From Colwellia sp. BRX10-3 (GTDB lineage Bacteria > Pseudomonadota > Gammaproteobacteria > Enterobacterales > Alteromonadaceae), in NCBI RefSeq assembly GCF_014077505.1, contig NZ_JACGWA010000001.1, positions 1 through 64,000 of the forward strand: a stretch of DNA of 64,000 bases. The letters are read 5' to 3'. The position numbers were made by a program, and so were the translations under genes. Under the pieces are notes generated by a model, which was given only the letters and a program-made list of their open reading frames with translations, was not told the origin of the DNA and made no database searches. This document shows, piece after piece, positions 45,787 to 55,597 of the stretch (position 1 is the first letter of the stretch; every line of letters begins with the position of its first letter).

Positions 45787-47067
45787 TTATACCACTTTAA
45801 CCGCTTTAGATAATTGAGCATACTCTTGAGACCAAGTGTCATGAGTTTGCATAAAGGTCTTAATCGCCCCTCTTTCTTGTAATGTAAGATCCGGATGCCA
45901 AATATCAAAAATAAGTACGGCTCTCGAATTAGACGAACGATTATCTGCAGAATGCAAAAAACTATCATCAAAAATAATAATATCTTCATCAATCCAGGTT
46001 TTACGTTCTCCACCTACGGTTAACGAACTTAGTTCATCAACATAAATGGGCACATGAACTGTCAGTTTTACATTAGAAAGTCCATGGTGAGGTGGAATAA
46101 TTGTATCTGCTGGCAATATTGATATAAATGCCTCTGGAGCATGAGGTGGACAATCAGCAACTAGAGTATCTTGAAAAACTTTTTTAACTTGCTCAATTTC
46201 AGGTGATATTTCACATTGTTTATCTGCTTTCAAAAGGTGAATTGATTGCCATTTTTTTGCGAGTAACAACCACTCTTTTTGCATATTTTTAGCGCCTATG
46301 GCGTCTATATAATTTTCTCTATCTGTATCCTTAATAATAGATTTTAATAAGGGCATGCATAACAGTATTTTTTCGACAAGGCTCTTTAGACCTGAAATTT
46401 CATCAACTTGATAATAGGGTTTTGCGGTTAAATTAGGAATATTAAAAAAACTTCCCTTTTGTAATTTGTGACTTTGCACTGCCTTTTCAAGACCAAAAAA
46501 ACAATTAATAGCACTATCGAGCCGCCTACTTACTCCCATGCAAGTCTGCATTTGCATGTAAGCATTACGTTTTAGTAAATTGGTCACATTATTAAAGTGT
46601 TGCTTGTTATTTTTCCTTGTTTTTAGTGTTTCAATGGAAAAGAATTCAGGTGAGAAATTATGTAGTTCTTTATAGGCAATAAGCGCTTCTTCAAAGTTTT
46701 GCATACAAACAGCAACTTCTGCTTTTAATAGCAATACCTCTTCGTCTATACCACACACAGCTATATAGCTTTTAACTTTATTTTTAGCCGACACTAAGTC
46801 TTTGCTCTCAACCAGGCTTAATATAAGATACTTTGCAGCTAATTTATCTTTAGGATTAATCGCTAAAAGCGTTGAGCATTTTTCAATACATTTATCGAAC
46901 GACTTGTAGCGAAAAAAATATTGGATAAGAGATTGATGTGCCAATTTATTGTTAGGAGAGCTCTCAAGAATGGTATCTGATAGATGCTTGGCTTCGGATA
47001 AACTATTTTCCATCATTAGTTTTTTAAGTTGTTGTTCTAATTGAATCACTTTTTCTTCAGTTAACAT
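45787..47067 (-). CDS. TPR protein with aspartyl/asparaginyl beta-hydroxylase domain
   Basis: A 426-residue cytosolic protein: TPR-like repeats (about 1-120), a middle region, and a C-terminal AspH-type 2-oxoglutarate/Fe(II) oxygenase domain (about 290-415). Seen: PPHHGLSNVKLTVHVPIYV, FDDSFLHSADNRSSNSRAVLIFDIWHP, with HxD-type and distal His and Arg. Family enzymes hydroxylate Asp/Asn of target proteins. Target unknown; no gene partner adjacent. Confidence 0.85.
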   Translation of the reverse strand: MLTEEKVIQLEQQLKKLMMENSLSEAKHLSDTILESSPNNKLAHQSLIQYFFRYKSFDKCIEKCSTLLAINPKDKLAAKYLILSLVESKDLVSAKNKVKSYIAVCGIDEEVLLLKAEVAVCMQNFEEALIAYKELHNFSPEFFSIETLKTRKNNKQHFNNVTNLLKRNAYMQMQTCMGVSRRLDSAINCFFGLEKAVQSHKLQKGSFFNIPNLTAKPYYQVDEISGLKSLVEKILLCMPLLKSIIKDTDRENYIDAIGAKNMQKEWLLLAKKWQSIHLLKADKQCEISPEIEQVKKVFQDTLVADCPPHAPEAFISILPADTIIPPHHGLSNVKLTVHVPIYVDELSSLTVGGERKTWIDEDIIIFDDSFLHSADNRSSNSRAVLIFDIWHPDLTLQERGAIKTFMQTHDTWSQEYAQLSKAVKVV

Positions 47068-47115
47068 AAACTTCAGTATATAAATATAATATATTAGCGG
47101 CTATATAAAAGCAAA

Positions 47116-47140
47116 ATGCCGAGCAAGCTCGGCATGTTTT
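47116..47140. terminator. Terminator-like hairpin
   Basis: A perfect 9-bp stem ATGCCGAGC (47116-47124) with 47127-47135 around AA; T-rich on both strands. Orientation uncertain. Confidence 0.65.
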
Positions 47141-47202
47141 TATTTTTATAACACAGAATTACTGCAGCGTCCCCTACCATACCGTTATATGCTGTTCTAA
47201 CT

Positions 47203-47233
47203 ACTAACGTCGAAATAACTGACGTTAGTTTTT
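47203..47233 (+). terminator. Terminator-like hairpin
   Basis: ACTAACGTC (47203-47211) pairs with GACGTTAGT (47221-47229), followed by TTTT. No plus-strand gene upstream is visible. Confidence 0.55.
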
Positions 47234-47494
47234 AAAGGTATAACTACTTTGAACTGAATGAAATATTATCTCTATTGATGCTCTATAGATTTAAAGGTCA
47301 ACTATAATAGTGTTGATGCTTAAATAACGCAGTAATCATTGTTAGCATCTAGTTGGATCATATTCAATTCTATTCATAGTGTGAGATAGTTTAGGTGCTC
47401 TTTAACATAGTACTGCATACCATTTAATCAGACGGATACTAACATATATCATTAGATGACTTATTTTACTATGTCATTAAACTTAAATCAGAAG

Positions 47495-47773
47495 CTATAA
47501 GTCGCTGCCTGAAGTTGCACCACCACCTTGACCGCGTTCTATAGATTTTACAGCAGCATCTCTCTGAGCATCTCTCATTTTTTTGGTAGAACAGCGTTTC
47601 TTTTTGATGTTACTGCCCACAGTGACTGTTCTTTCACAGCGATATCCACTCTCTGCCATCGCAGTTTGAACATCTTCACGAATTTCTTTCTTCCCTGCAC
47701 TTTGGGTAGATGAACAGCCAACGCTGATGCATAAACTTACTGCTAACAAAATGATACTAGTTTTATTCTTCAC
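47495..47773 (-). CDS. Small lipoprotein
   Basis: A 92-residue protein with a lipobox (ISVGC, Cys about residue 20) after a hydrophobic leader. Two more Cys (YRCERT, KKRCST) may pair. The C-terminus is basic then Gly-rich. GTG start with AAAGGA upstream. No family recognised. Confidence 0.7.
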   Translation of the reverse strand: MKNKTSIILLAVSLCISVGCSSTQSAGKKEIREDVQTAMAESGYRCERTVTVGSNIKKKRCSTKKMRDAQRDAAVKSIERGQGGGATSGSDL

Positions 47774-47932
47774 TTTAATTCCTTTTTAATAACAAAATAA
47801 CAAAATATACACATCAAATTTACAAAAAATACTCATAAAATACAAGGAGCATTCATTAATCATTAATACTATTTTGTAAGATATTATTAACACTTCTAAT
47901 ACCAGAGGTATTTGAGTTGAAAACAGCTAAAA

Positions 47933-47958
47933 AAAAAGCCTCAATTAAGAGGCTTTTT
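47933..47958 (-). terminator. Terminator of the TonB receptor gene
   Basis: AAAAAGCCTC (47933-47942) pairs with GAGGCTTTTT (47949-47958) around AATTAA, 26 nt after the receptor stop. Confidence 0.88.
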
Positions 47959-47983
47959 ATCACTACATACTAATAAGTTTTTT

Positions 47984-50812
47984 CTAGAACTTAGTGCTTA
48001 TACGTACATAAGGGAAACGGCCTGGGATCTCATACATAGATGGATCAAAGCTGTTCGCGAATGTTGAAAAAGAAGTACGTGGGTCAGTATCCCATAAGTT
48101 ATTCACACCAGCAGTTACTTTAATATCGTCTGAGATGAAGTAAGTTACAGAAACGTCATGATAAGCCATAGCTTTCAGCTCATTAGTACTTTCTTTAGAC
48201 TCTAAGTCACCATCGACATCAAATACTGATACGCCTGGGTTGCTACATAACTTGTCTTCGTAGAAAACGTCAGCTGAATCTGTATCAGCACCAAATTCAC
48301 AATTTTCGACAGTTTTACCGATATAACGCACTAAGTAGTTAGCTGACCAATCATCTTTATTCCAGCTTACGTTAATGTTTGAACGAATGCGTGGAACAAC
48401 GTCACGGTCAAATGCTCTACCAGCTAAGTTTTCTGTAACTGAAGTATTTGTTTCCGGATCAACATCAATGATTGTACGTTCATCAACATAAGTTAAATCC
48501 ATACCGATGTTAAAATCACCAAATTCAGTTTCAAAGTTATAATCAATTTCAGTATCAAAACCTGATGTAGTTTGACCACCTAAGTTAACTAAACCGTTGA
48601 ACAAATCTGTAATACTACCACCAGAAGTACGCTCAATTAGACCACAGAATGTTGTACCAGTAGTAGCACAAGTGTCTAAGATTTTTTGTGCGCCAGTAGA
48701 TGAAACAGCATTAGCAATTTCGATATCAAATACATCGAAAGTTAAAGATAAACCTTCAGCCCACTCTGGACTATAAACAAGACCATAAGTGAATGTTTCA
48801 GCTTCTTCAGGTGCTAAGTTTTTGTTACCACCAACAGTGATACGGATTTGGTCATTTGCTTGTTGGTAACCTGCTGGAACACCAGCACAACCAGGAGCGC
48901 CATTACCACCACCATTACATGGATCATCCAAATTAGGGAAACTATCACTGTTGCCTAAGAATAATTCAGAGATTGATGGAGCACGGAATGCTTCAGACCA
49001 AGTACCACGGAATAATAACTCGTCGTTTACACGCCATTTAAGACCAATTTTAGAGTTAGTAGTATCACCAAAGTTACTGTAATCTGAATAACGAACCGCT
49101 AATTCAAGATCAACACTTTGCATCATTGGTGCGTCTGCAACTAGTGGAATAGCTAATTCTAAGAATAGCTCTTCTACGCTATATTTACCTTCAGTTGGTT
49201 GACGAGCATTACCAGATGTAATACCAGCAGCAATCAATGCATCAGGTTGGTCAGCACCAGAAACCCAACGTTTTTCCCAACCAGTTGCAAAACCAGACAT
49301 ACCAGCTGGCAATTCAAATAAATCACCAGAAAGGTTCAAGCTATAACCTTTAAGCTCTGACTCTAAAGCATCTTGTGCAGTAAAAGTTACGTAATCAAGC
49401 ATTTCTTGAGTGATTGTACCTTCACCGATACCAGTAGAACCACCAAATAAATTTAATGGAGTACATGGTGCAGCACAATCAGCTGGGTCGCCAATTGATT
49501 TTTTGACACGATCCATATTTAGCAGACCGTCAGTGATTGAGTTTTGTTGAGTGCGAGAATAAACATAACTTGCATCCCAGTAAAACGCTCTATCGCCTAA
49601 TTCAAATTCGCCTTCAAAGCCACCATTAAATTGGAAATGATCAACGTCTTGATTAAATTGACGGAAACCAGCTTCAAACATACGACGCCCTACTAAGTAT
49701 AGGTTACCAGGTTCGCCAATCGCGCTATCTGTAGTTAATTCGATACCTGTTGGGTTCCATGGGTTGTTTTGAGAGATAGTAAAACCAGTATCACCAAATG
49801 CAGAACCGAAGAATAAAGGTGTTGGAGCAAGAGCTTGTGATGACTTACGGTTACCGTACATAACTTCAGCGTTAACGCGAATGTTATCTGATAACTCATA
49901 GTTAGCTTGTGTATAAAGATTCACACGCTCTTGAGGAGTTGATAAGTAGTTAAATGGTGCAAAGTTAAAACGACTACCAGGCTCTACCCATGGTGCTAAG
50001 TTTCCGCTGCCATCTGTAGTATTGTTGTTAAAGCCGCCGTCTTCATCAAAAAACATGAAGCGACCTAACGGTGTACCTGATGAACCGCCGTAGCCTTCTT
50101 CTGTACCAAATACTGGTACTGCAGAAATATCACGATCGCCCGCAAATGTTGCTTCTTCTTTTACATAACTAACATTAAAGTAAACGTTACCTTTATCACC
50201 AGAAACACCAAAGCCTAGATCGTAAGACTCTTTAACTCCATCGCCTTCGTCATATTGACCTTTATAAGCTGAAGCGTGAACACCTTCAAAATCTTTACGA
50301 GTGATGATGTTAACAACACCAGCAACAGCATCTGAACCGTAAACAGCTGAAGCGCCATCTTTCAATACTTCGATACGCTCGATGATTGATGATGGGATGT
50401 TATTTAAATCTACAGAACCACCTAAAGTAGTTGCTAAGCGACGACCATTGATTAGTACCAATGTACGGTTAGAACCAACACCACGAATGTTAAGAGTTGT
50501 TGAACCATTACCACCGTTGTTGCTGTTAGTGTTAATTGCAGAACCTGCAGATGGAATAGACTGAAGTACATCACCAATTGATGTAATACCAAACTTTTCG
50601 ATGTCAATTGCAGTCATAACTGAAACAGGGTTTGCACCCTCAACATCAGCACGTCTAATACGTGAACCTGTAACTTCGATACGCTCTACTTTTTCAACTT
50701 CTGCTTCGTCTGCTTCTGCTGAGAATGCAGGTGCTGAGATTGCTGCTGCTGCACCGGCACCAAACATCATGGCGACGCGCACTGCTTTAGCTATTTTGCT
50801 ATTGCTATACAT
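47984..50812 (-). CDS. TonB-dependent receptor (large)
   Basis: A 942-residue outer-membrane receptor: signal peptide (about 1-30), a TonB-box-like IEVTGSRI, plug domain (LVLINGRRL, IERIEVLKDGASAVYGSDAVAGVVNIIT), then a 22-strand barrel ending in the typical final Phe (YVRISTKF). Transport substrate unknown. The ATG at 50812, with GGGAG 5 nt upstream, is preferred to 50830. It is a single-gene unit with its own terminator; the TonB2 operon would energise it. Confidence 0.9.
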   Translation of the reverse strand: MYSNSKIAKAVRVAMMFGAGAAAAISAPAFSAEADEAEVEKVERIEVTGSRIRRADVEGANPVSVMTAIDIEKFGITSIGDVLQSIPSAGSAINTNSNNGGNGSTTLNIRGVGSNRTLVLINGRRLATTLGGSVDLNNIPSSIIERIEVLKDGASAVYGSDAVAGVVNIITRKDFEGVHASAYKGQYDEGDGVKESYDLGFGVSGDKGNVYFNVSYVKEEATFAGDRDISAVPVFGTEEGYGGSSGTPLGRFMFFDEDGGFNNNTTDGSGNLAPWVEPGSRFNFAPFNYLSTPQERVNLYTQANYELSDNIRVNAEVMYGNRKSSQALAPTPLFFGSAFGDTGFTISQNNPWNPTGIELTTDSAIGEPGNLYLVGRRMFEAGFRQFNQDVDHFQFNGGFEGEFELGDRAFYWDASYVYSRTQQNSITDGLLNMDRVKKSIGDPADCAAPCTPLNLFGGSTGIGEGTITQEMLDYVTFTAQDALESELKGYSLNLSGDLFELPAGMSGFATGWEKRWVSGADQPDALIAAGITSGNARQPTEGKYSVEELFLELAIPLVADAPMMQSVDLELAVRYSDYSNFGDTTNSKIGLKWRVNDELLFRGTWSEAFRAPSISELFLGNSDSFPNLDDPCNGGGNGAPGCAGVPAGYQQANDQIRITVGGNKNLAPEEAETFTYGLVYSPEWAEGLSLTFDVFDIEIANAVSSTGAQKILDTCATTGTTFCGLIERTSGGSITDLFNGLVNLGGQTTSGFDTEIDYNFETEFGDFNIGMDLTYVDERTIIDVDPETNTSVTENLAGRAFDRDVVPRIRSNINVSWNKDDWSANYLVRYIGKTVENCEFGADTDSADVFYEDKLCSNPGVSVFDVDGDLESKESTNELKAMAYHDVSVTYFISDDIKVTAGVNNLWDTDPRTSFSTFANSFDPSMYEIPGRFPYVRISTKF

Positions 50813-51477
50813 ATATACTCCCTGGATCACTTTCGTGATACTAGTGTTTAAATTTCAAGGCTATATTGCCTTGTTGTAGAATTATTTTGGTCATAGACCT
50901 AATCTGTCGGTTAAGATATTAAACTTAATCTTGTTAACGGGTCAACACAAACAGTTACCTTTTATTTACATTAGTATCAGTAAGTATGCAATCACGATAA
51001 CAAATTCATACAATTACAGCTAAAAACAACAAGATAACAAAATCTCCTTAATATTAGAAAGTTATATAATAAAGACAAAAGCCAAACTTAACAGAAAACA
51101 TAAAAAATAAGTTAAACTTTTTATATACAGTTACTTACCTAAAAAATCGATTAAAGTAAAACCACAAAAGCTTGAAGTAATGTAGAAAAAGAGAATATAA
51201 AGACAAATATACAAGCATAAATAATTACCCATAATTACAATAACTTAAAAAAATTAATGTCGAGCGTAAACATAATGAAACAAATCTACATATTAATTAA
51301 CATTTATTTTGTAACTGGGCCGCTATTTTAATAATAATGGGTGGACTTTATATCGAGATTCGCCATCTTTAAATTCTGCTCAATAACTACACATTCAGTA
51401 AATTGAGCATAAATCACGATTAAAATAAGAGTTCTCTGTGGTATAGTCATTGGCAAATTTACTATGCAAAATATACT
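50813..51477. other. AT-rich intergenic region
   Basis: About 665 nt between the divergent receptor and TSUP genes. CAAGGC and GCCTTG (50857-50874 area) form a small hairpin in the receptor leader. No ORF or clear promoter was assigned. Confidence 0.45.
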
Positions 51478-52260
51478 ATGGTTATTGACCCCGTCCTAGA
51501 CATGAGTTTATGGATAACTTTATGCAGTGTCGGCTTCGTCGCAGGGCTAATAGATGCCATTGCTGGTGGTGGTGGAATGCTAACCGTTCCAACATTACTA
51601 ACTTCGGGTTTGCCACCTCATGTTGCGTTAGGGACAAATAAACTCGCTGCCTCTTTTGGTTCATTTACGGCATCATTTACCTTTTATCGAAAAAACCTTT
51701 TCAGCCCTAAATATTGGCGAGTAGCGCTTATTACTACTGGCATTGGCGCCATTTTAGGCACCATAATTGTAAACTTTCTATCAGTAGAGTTTTTAGATAA
51801 ATACATCCCAGTATTAATAGTTTTAACAGCAATATATACCTTACTTTCAAAGTCAGTTTCTAGCGACGTATATGGCTTACCGTTAAAAACAATGTCGATT
51901 AAACTTAAGCAAGCTGTTCAAGGTTTAATTTTAGGATTTTATGATGGTGTCGCAGGTCCAGGTACGGGAGCATTTTGGGTAAGCTCTTCAAATGCAATAT
52001 ATAAAATTGATATTCTTTTAAGCTCTGGTTTAGCGCGTTCTACCAACTTTATCAGCAATTTTTTCAGTTTATTAACTTTCATTTATCTCGGCCATGTTAA
52101 CTTTGTATTAGGTATTTCCATGGGAATATTTATCATGCTAGGTGCCTGGGTAGGCGCACATTGGGCGATTAAGTTTGGCGGTAAGTTTATCCGTCCGGTT
52201 TTTATTACTGTGGTAATTATCATGTCGGTTAACTTGGCTTACCAAGCTTGGTTAAGCTAA
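51478..52260 (+). CDS. TSUP/TauE-SafE family permease (YfcA-like)
   Basis: A 260-residue inner-membrane protein with about 8 hydrophobic segments and the TSUP signature AGLIDAIAGGGGMLTVPTLL and its second half-repeat FYDGVAGPGTGAFW. Family members export small organic or sulfur-containing anions. No Shine-Dalgarno is obvious at the ATG. priC begins 12 nt later. Confidence 0.88.
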   Translation: MVIDPVLDMSLWITLCSVGFVAGLIDAIAGGGGMLTVPTLLTSGLPPHVALGTNKLAASFGSFTASFTFYRKNLFSPKYWRVALITTGIGAILGTIIVNFLSVEFLDKYIPVLIVLTAIYTLLSKSVSSDVYGLPLKTMSIKLKQAVQGLILGFYDGVAGPGTGAFWVSSSNAIYKIDILLSSGLARSTNFISNFFSLLTFIYLGHVNFVLGISMGIFIMLGAWVGAHWAIKFGGKFIRPVFITVVIIMSVNLAYQAWLS

Positions 52261-52272
52261 CAAAGGTTATTT

Positions 52273-52875
52273 ATGCTAAGTGCAATTAACAAAATTCATG
52301 CAATTCTCGAACAACTTGACGAGCAAGCCATGCAAGTTGATCAACAAAATAAACATTCTAAAACACATAAAATAATCCAAGAAAATGATATTTTCTCTGA
52401 AGCGCTTTTCAACACCCATAGTGATCTATTCCACCCTTACGTTGCTGAAGTAAAAAGTAAAACAAATGAATTATCACGATTACTAACTGCTAACAAAAAT
52501 ACTCTTGCACACAGCCGCTTACTATTAATAGAACAGCAAATATCGGCATTACGTAACGCTTTGAACTCCAATGGGGCACTACATAAAGAGCCCGCGCAAA
52601 GACTGGTTGCTATTAAGGCAAGGCGCTATAAAAAAGCGGCTCAAGCGGTAATGCAATCGAGTCATAATTTACATAAAAAGCTCAATGAAACATTTGAATT
52701 TGAACGCCGCTTAGTGGAAATGATCCAAGCACGAGAGCGACAAAACCACAATATTAGCGCCAAACAGACAAAACAATTAACTGAAGAAGTTCTCGCTCTA
52801 CATCAGCGCCTTGGGCGATGTCGCCAAGCCATTTCCAAATTAGAGCGCGAAATAGCGCAATCTGAAAAATTTTAG
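52273..52875 (+). CDS. priC: Primosomal replication protein PriC
   Basis: A 200-residue, mostly helical basic protein. The C-terminal segment FERRLVEMIQARERQ ... LHQRLGRCRQAISKLE matches PriC, which reloads the replicative helicase at stalled forks. N-terminal part is more divergent. It follows TSUP by 12 nt. Confidence 0.82.
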   Translation: MLSAINKIHAILEQLDEQAMQVDQQNKHSKTHKIIQENDIFSEALFNTHSDLFHPYVAEVKSKTNELSRLLTANKNTLAHSRLLLIEQQISALRNALNSNGALHKEPAQRLVAIKARRYKKAAQAVMQSSHNLHKKLNETFEFERRLVEMIQARERQNHNISAKQTKQLTEEVLALHQRLGRCRQAISKLEREIAQSEKF

Positions 52876-52913
52876 TCTAAGTTACCAACAAGCCTGTTAT
52901 TTTAATAAAAATT

Positions 52914-52948
52914 AACCTTTACTGATAAAAAAGGTTGGTGTTTTTATT
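52914..52948 (+). terminator. Weak terminator after priC
   Basis: AACCTTT (52914-52920) with AAAGGTT (52930-52936), followed by TTTTT. The stem is short. Confidence 0.4.
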
Positions 52949-52996
52949 GCGCTAGCATTACGCTTGCAAATATGATTTTAAAAAAGAGTCGCATAC

Positions 52997-53257
52997 ATGA
53001 AAATTTCTGATGATATTCATAACTACTACGAAAAATTAGTTTCTCAGCACTTTACTGTTTTAAAACTAGAAGATAACTATAGTGACGAGTTTATAGCCGA
53101 TTTAGTTTGTGTGGTATTAAACCAACTGCCTACACGTTATATTCGGCATGAAGTGGATATGGCTTTTTTCCTGCCTGCATCTGAGCGTTTTGAAATGGAA
53201 AATAGTGTCAAAGTTGCGGTAGCAAAAGCTTTAGAATTTATGAAAGAACATAATTAA
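52997..53257 (+). CDS. ComFB-family protein
   Basis: An 86-residue protein of the late-competence ComFB family: VLNQLPTRYIRHEVDMAFFLPASER is the family core. Its role is poorly known; some relatives bind c-di-nucleotides. AAGAG ribosome site upstream. Stand-alone gene. Confidence 0.85.
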   Translation: MKISDDIHNYYEKLVSQHFTVLKLEDNYSDEFIADLVCVVLNQLPTRYIRHEVDMAFFLPASERFEMENSVKVAVAKALEFMKEHN

Positions 53258-53338
53258 TACTAAATAGTTTATGCATTACCCATGCTGCTATATATCGTAG
53301 TATTAAAAACAAATAACCTAATTGACTTGGTATAGCCT

Positions 53339-55168
53339 TTGAACATTCCAGACATCCCTAATAATCATGCCTTAGCGGTTTTATTGATAACCGTACTGGC
53401 ATTATATTTATTTCGTCGAGAAGGCACTCCTTTAGAAACCTCCTCACTTGCTGTTATAGCAATATTATGTGTGATGTTCGCGGTTTTCCCTTTTTATGTT
53501 GATGGCAAACATTTCGAACCAAGTTCATTATTTTTTGGCTTTGGTCACGAGGCCTTAGTTACTGTCTGTTCATTGATGATTATTGGCCATGGCATTGTGC
53601 GAACGGGCGCACTCGAGCCCATTGGGCGATATTTGGCAAAATTGTGGAAGATTAGCCCGACCTTGTCCTTGTTGATAACACTTGTGCTTGCTGGTGGATT
53701 AAGTGCGTTTATCAACAACACCCCGGTTGTGGTCTTATTATTACCAATTTTGATTAGCGTCTCATTACGCACTAAAACTGACTCATCACCTATGTTATTA
53801 CCCATGGGATTAGCCACCTTAGTTGGCGGAATGGCGACCACTATTGGTACCTCAACAAACTTACTTGTGGTTAGTATTGCAAAAAATATGGGGGCTGCTG
53901 AATTTGGGCTATTTGATTTTGCTCAGCCAGCACTTATTGCCTCAGTAGTTGCTGTACTTTACTTATGGCTAGTGGCACCAAAGCTTTTACCCAGCAGATC
54001 GCCCTCAATGCCCGACACTTCACCACGTATATTTAGTGCTTACCTTAATATAAATGAAGAAAGTGCCGGTAACGCAAAAACCATTACCGAAATAATTGCG
54101 CTAACCGATGGCCAATTAAAAATAGAGAGCATACAGCGAGGACCTGACAATAGAAATATTGTGCCCTTACCTGATACTGTGCTTGGTGTTGGCGATAGGT
54201 TAAAAGTTCATGATTACCCAGATCGCCTTAAAGAATTTGAAACAGTTTTAGGAGCAACCTTATTTTCTGGACTGCATAAAGTTGATGACGAACATCCTTT
54301 AAATGCCGAAAAGCAAACCTTGGCAGAAATCGTTATCATCGCCGGCTCAGGAATTGAAGGACGAACTTTACAAGAGGCAAATTTCATTCATAAACATGCT
54401 ATCACTGTAGTTGCATTGCACAGAGCAGGTAAAGCAATGGAAATTGGTCGTAATGGTATAGGGAAAACCCGTTTGCAGATCGGTGATGTTTTATTGGTAC
54501 AAGGTGAAATAGAGCAAATTGGCTTATTAAAAGCAAAACCTGGCTTATTAATAATCGATGGTGCGGAATCATTACCACAAACAAGTAAAGCACCAATTGC
54601 ACTTTGTACATTGTTGGCAGTGGTAGTATCGTCTGCGTTTGGTATTTTACCTATTGAAATTAGTTCAGTTTGCGGTGTACTTATACTATTACTGACTAAA
54701 TGCTTAGATTGGCAAGAAGCTTCATCAGCCCTGAGTACTCAGGTTATTTTAATTGTTGCCGCGTCCCTAGCATTAGGTTCTGCAATGATGATGACAGGAG
54801 GCGCAGAATATATAGCCCAAGTATTTGTCGCATTATCGTTTGGTTTGCCACCTGGTGGTGTTTTAGCCGCTTTGATGTTGTTATTAGCAATATTAACCAA
54901 TATTGTTTCTAACAATGCGGCAGCTGTTATTGGTACCCCAATTGCTATTTCCGTTGCTAGCCAATTAAACCTTTCACCTGAGCCGTTTATTTTAGCCGTG
55001 TTATTCGGTGCTAACTTAAGCTACGCCACACCTATGGCTTATAAAACCAACTTATTAGTAATGAATGCTGGTGGATATAAGTTTTCTGACTTTATGCGTA
55101 TAGGTATTCCATTGATTCTACTGATGTGGGTAACGCTTTCTTTACTGCTAAATTGGATGTATTTGTAA
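53339..55168 (+). CDS. SLC13-family permease with TrkA-C domains
   Basis: A 609-residue membrane protein: an N-terminal half with DASS/SLC13 features (STNLLVVSIAKNMG and NTPVVVLLLPIL), two cytosolic TrkA-C/RCK_C domains in the middle (about 225-400), and a second transport half (NIVSNNAAAVIGTPIA). It is of the sodium/anion-symporter type; the substrate is unknown. The start is TTG, with no nearby ATG. Confidence 0.85.
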   Translation: MNIPDIPNNHALAVLLITVLALYLFRREGTPLETSSLAVIAILCVMFAVFPFYVDGKHFEPSSLFFGFGHEALVTVCSLMIIGHGIVRTGALEPIGRYLAKLWKISPTLSLLITLVLAGGLSAFINNTPVVVLLLPILISVSLRTKTDSSPMLLPMGLATLVGGMATTIGTSTNLLVVSIAKNMGAAEFGLFDFAQPALIASVVAVLYLWLVAPKLLPSRSPSMPDTSPRIFSAYLNINEESAGNAKTITEIIALTDGQLKIESIQRGPDNRNIVPLPDTVLGVGDRLKVHDYPDRLKEFETVLGATLFSGLHKVDDEHPLNAEKQTLAEIVIIAGSGIEGRTLQEANFIHKHAITVVALHRAGKAMEIGRNGIGKTRLQIGDVLLVQGEIEQIGLLKAKPGLLIIDGAESLPQTSKAPIALCTLLAVVVSSAFGILPIEISSVCGVLILLLTKCLDWQEASSALSTQVILIVAASLALGSAMMMTGGAEYIAQVFVALSFGLPPGGVLAALMLLLAILTNIVSNNAAAVIGTPIAISVASQLNLSPEPFILAVLFGANLSYATPMAYKTNLLVMNAGGYKFSDFMRIGIPLILLMWVTLSLLLNWMYL

Positions 55169-55597
55169 GCTAGTCGCATAGTAGATATATTTAAAGGCAA
55201 GTGTCTATTTTATTGATACTTTGCCTTATAGTCTCAATTTACAAGCTTCGTATGCACGCCCTAACTCTACTTCTTCAGCAAGTTGCAAGCTCTTTTACCT
55301 ATCACTAGCATTGGGTGTCTAGTAAATGGTGTCTAGCAAAGTATAGAAGTATCTCTTTGGAAAATTAATTTTAGAGACAAGTTACAGTATCAACTGTAGC
55401 AGTTATGCTATCTATTGGTGAAAGGCTTTGATTTTTTGATATCCGCAGACAAATCCCTCATGAATAAGTAATGCAAAAACAGATAGATGCAATTAAAAAA
55501 ACAATACGTTGACATAATTTATGTAATAAAAAGCACCCTAGATATAGGGTGCTTTAGAAAAACCATTAAAATAACTAACGTCAATAATCTAGGATTT
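55169..55597. other. Intergenic region between SLC13 permease and pullulanase
   Basis: About 430 nt between convergent genes. It holds the pullulanase terminator (55530-55555) and, near 55192-55229, an imperfect hairpin (AAGGCAAGT region) that may end the permease transcript. No gene seen. Confidence 0.5.
55530..55555 (-). terminator. Terminator of the pullulanase gene
   Basis: An 11-bp stem (55530-55540 with 55545-55555) around GATA; on the minus strand it is followed by TTTTATT. Confidence 0.85.

Larger units (their letters stand above)
47068..47494. other. Gap with two terminator-like hairpins
   Basis: About 425 nt with no ORF. Two hairpins (47116-47140 and 47203-47233, see separate entries) point plus-strand and may bound a small RNA, or terminate the lipoprotein transcript from the minus strand. 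Confidence 0.45.
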
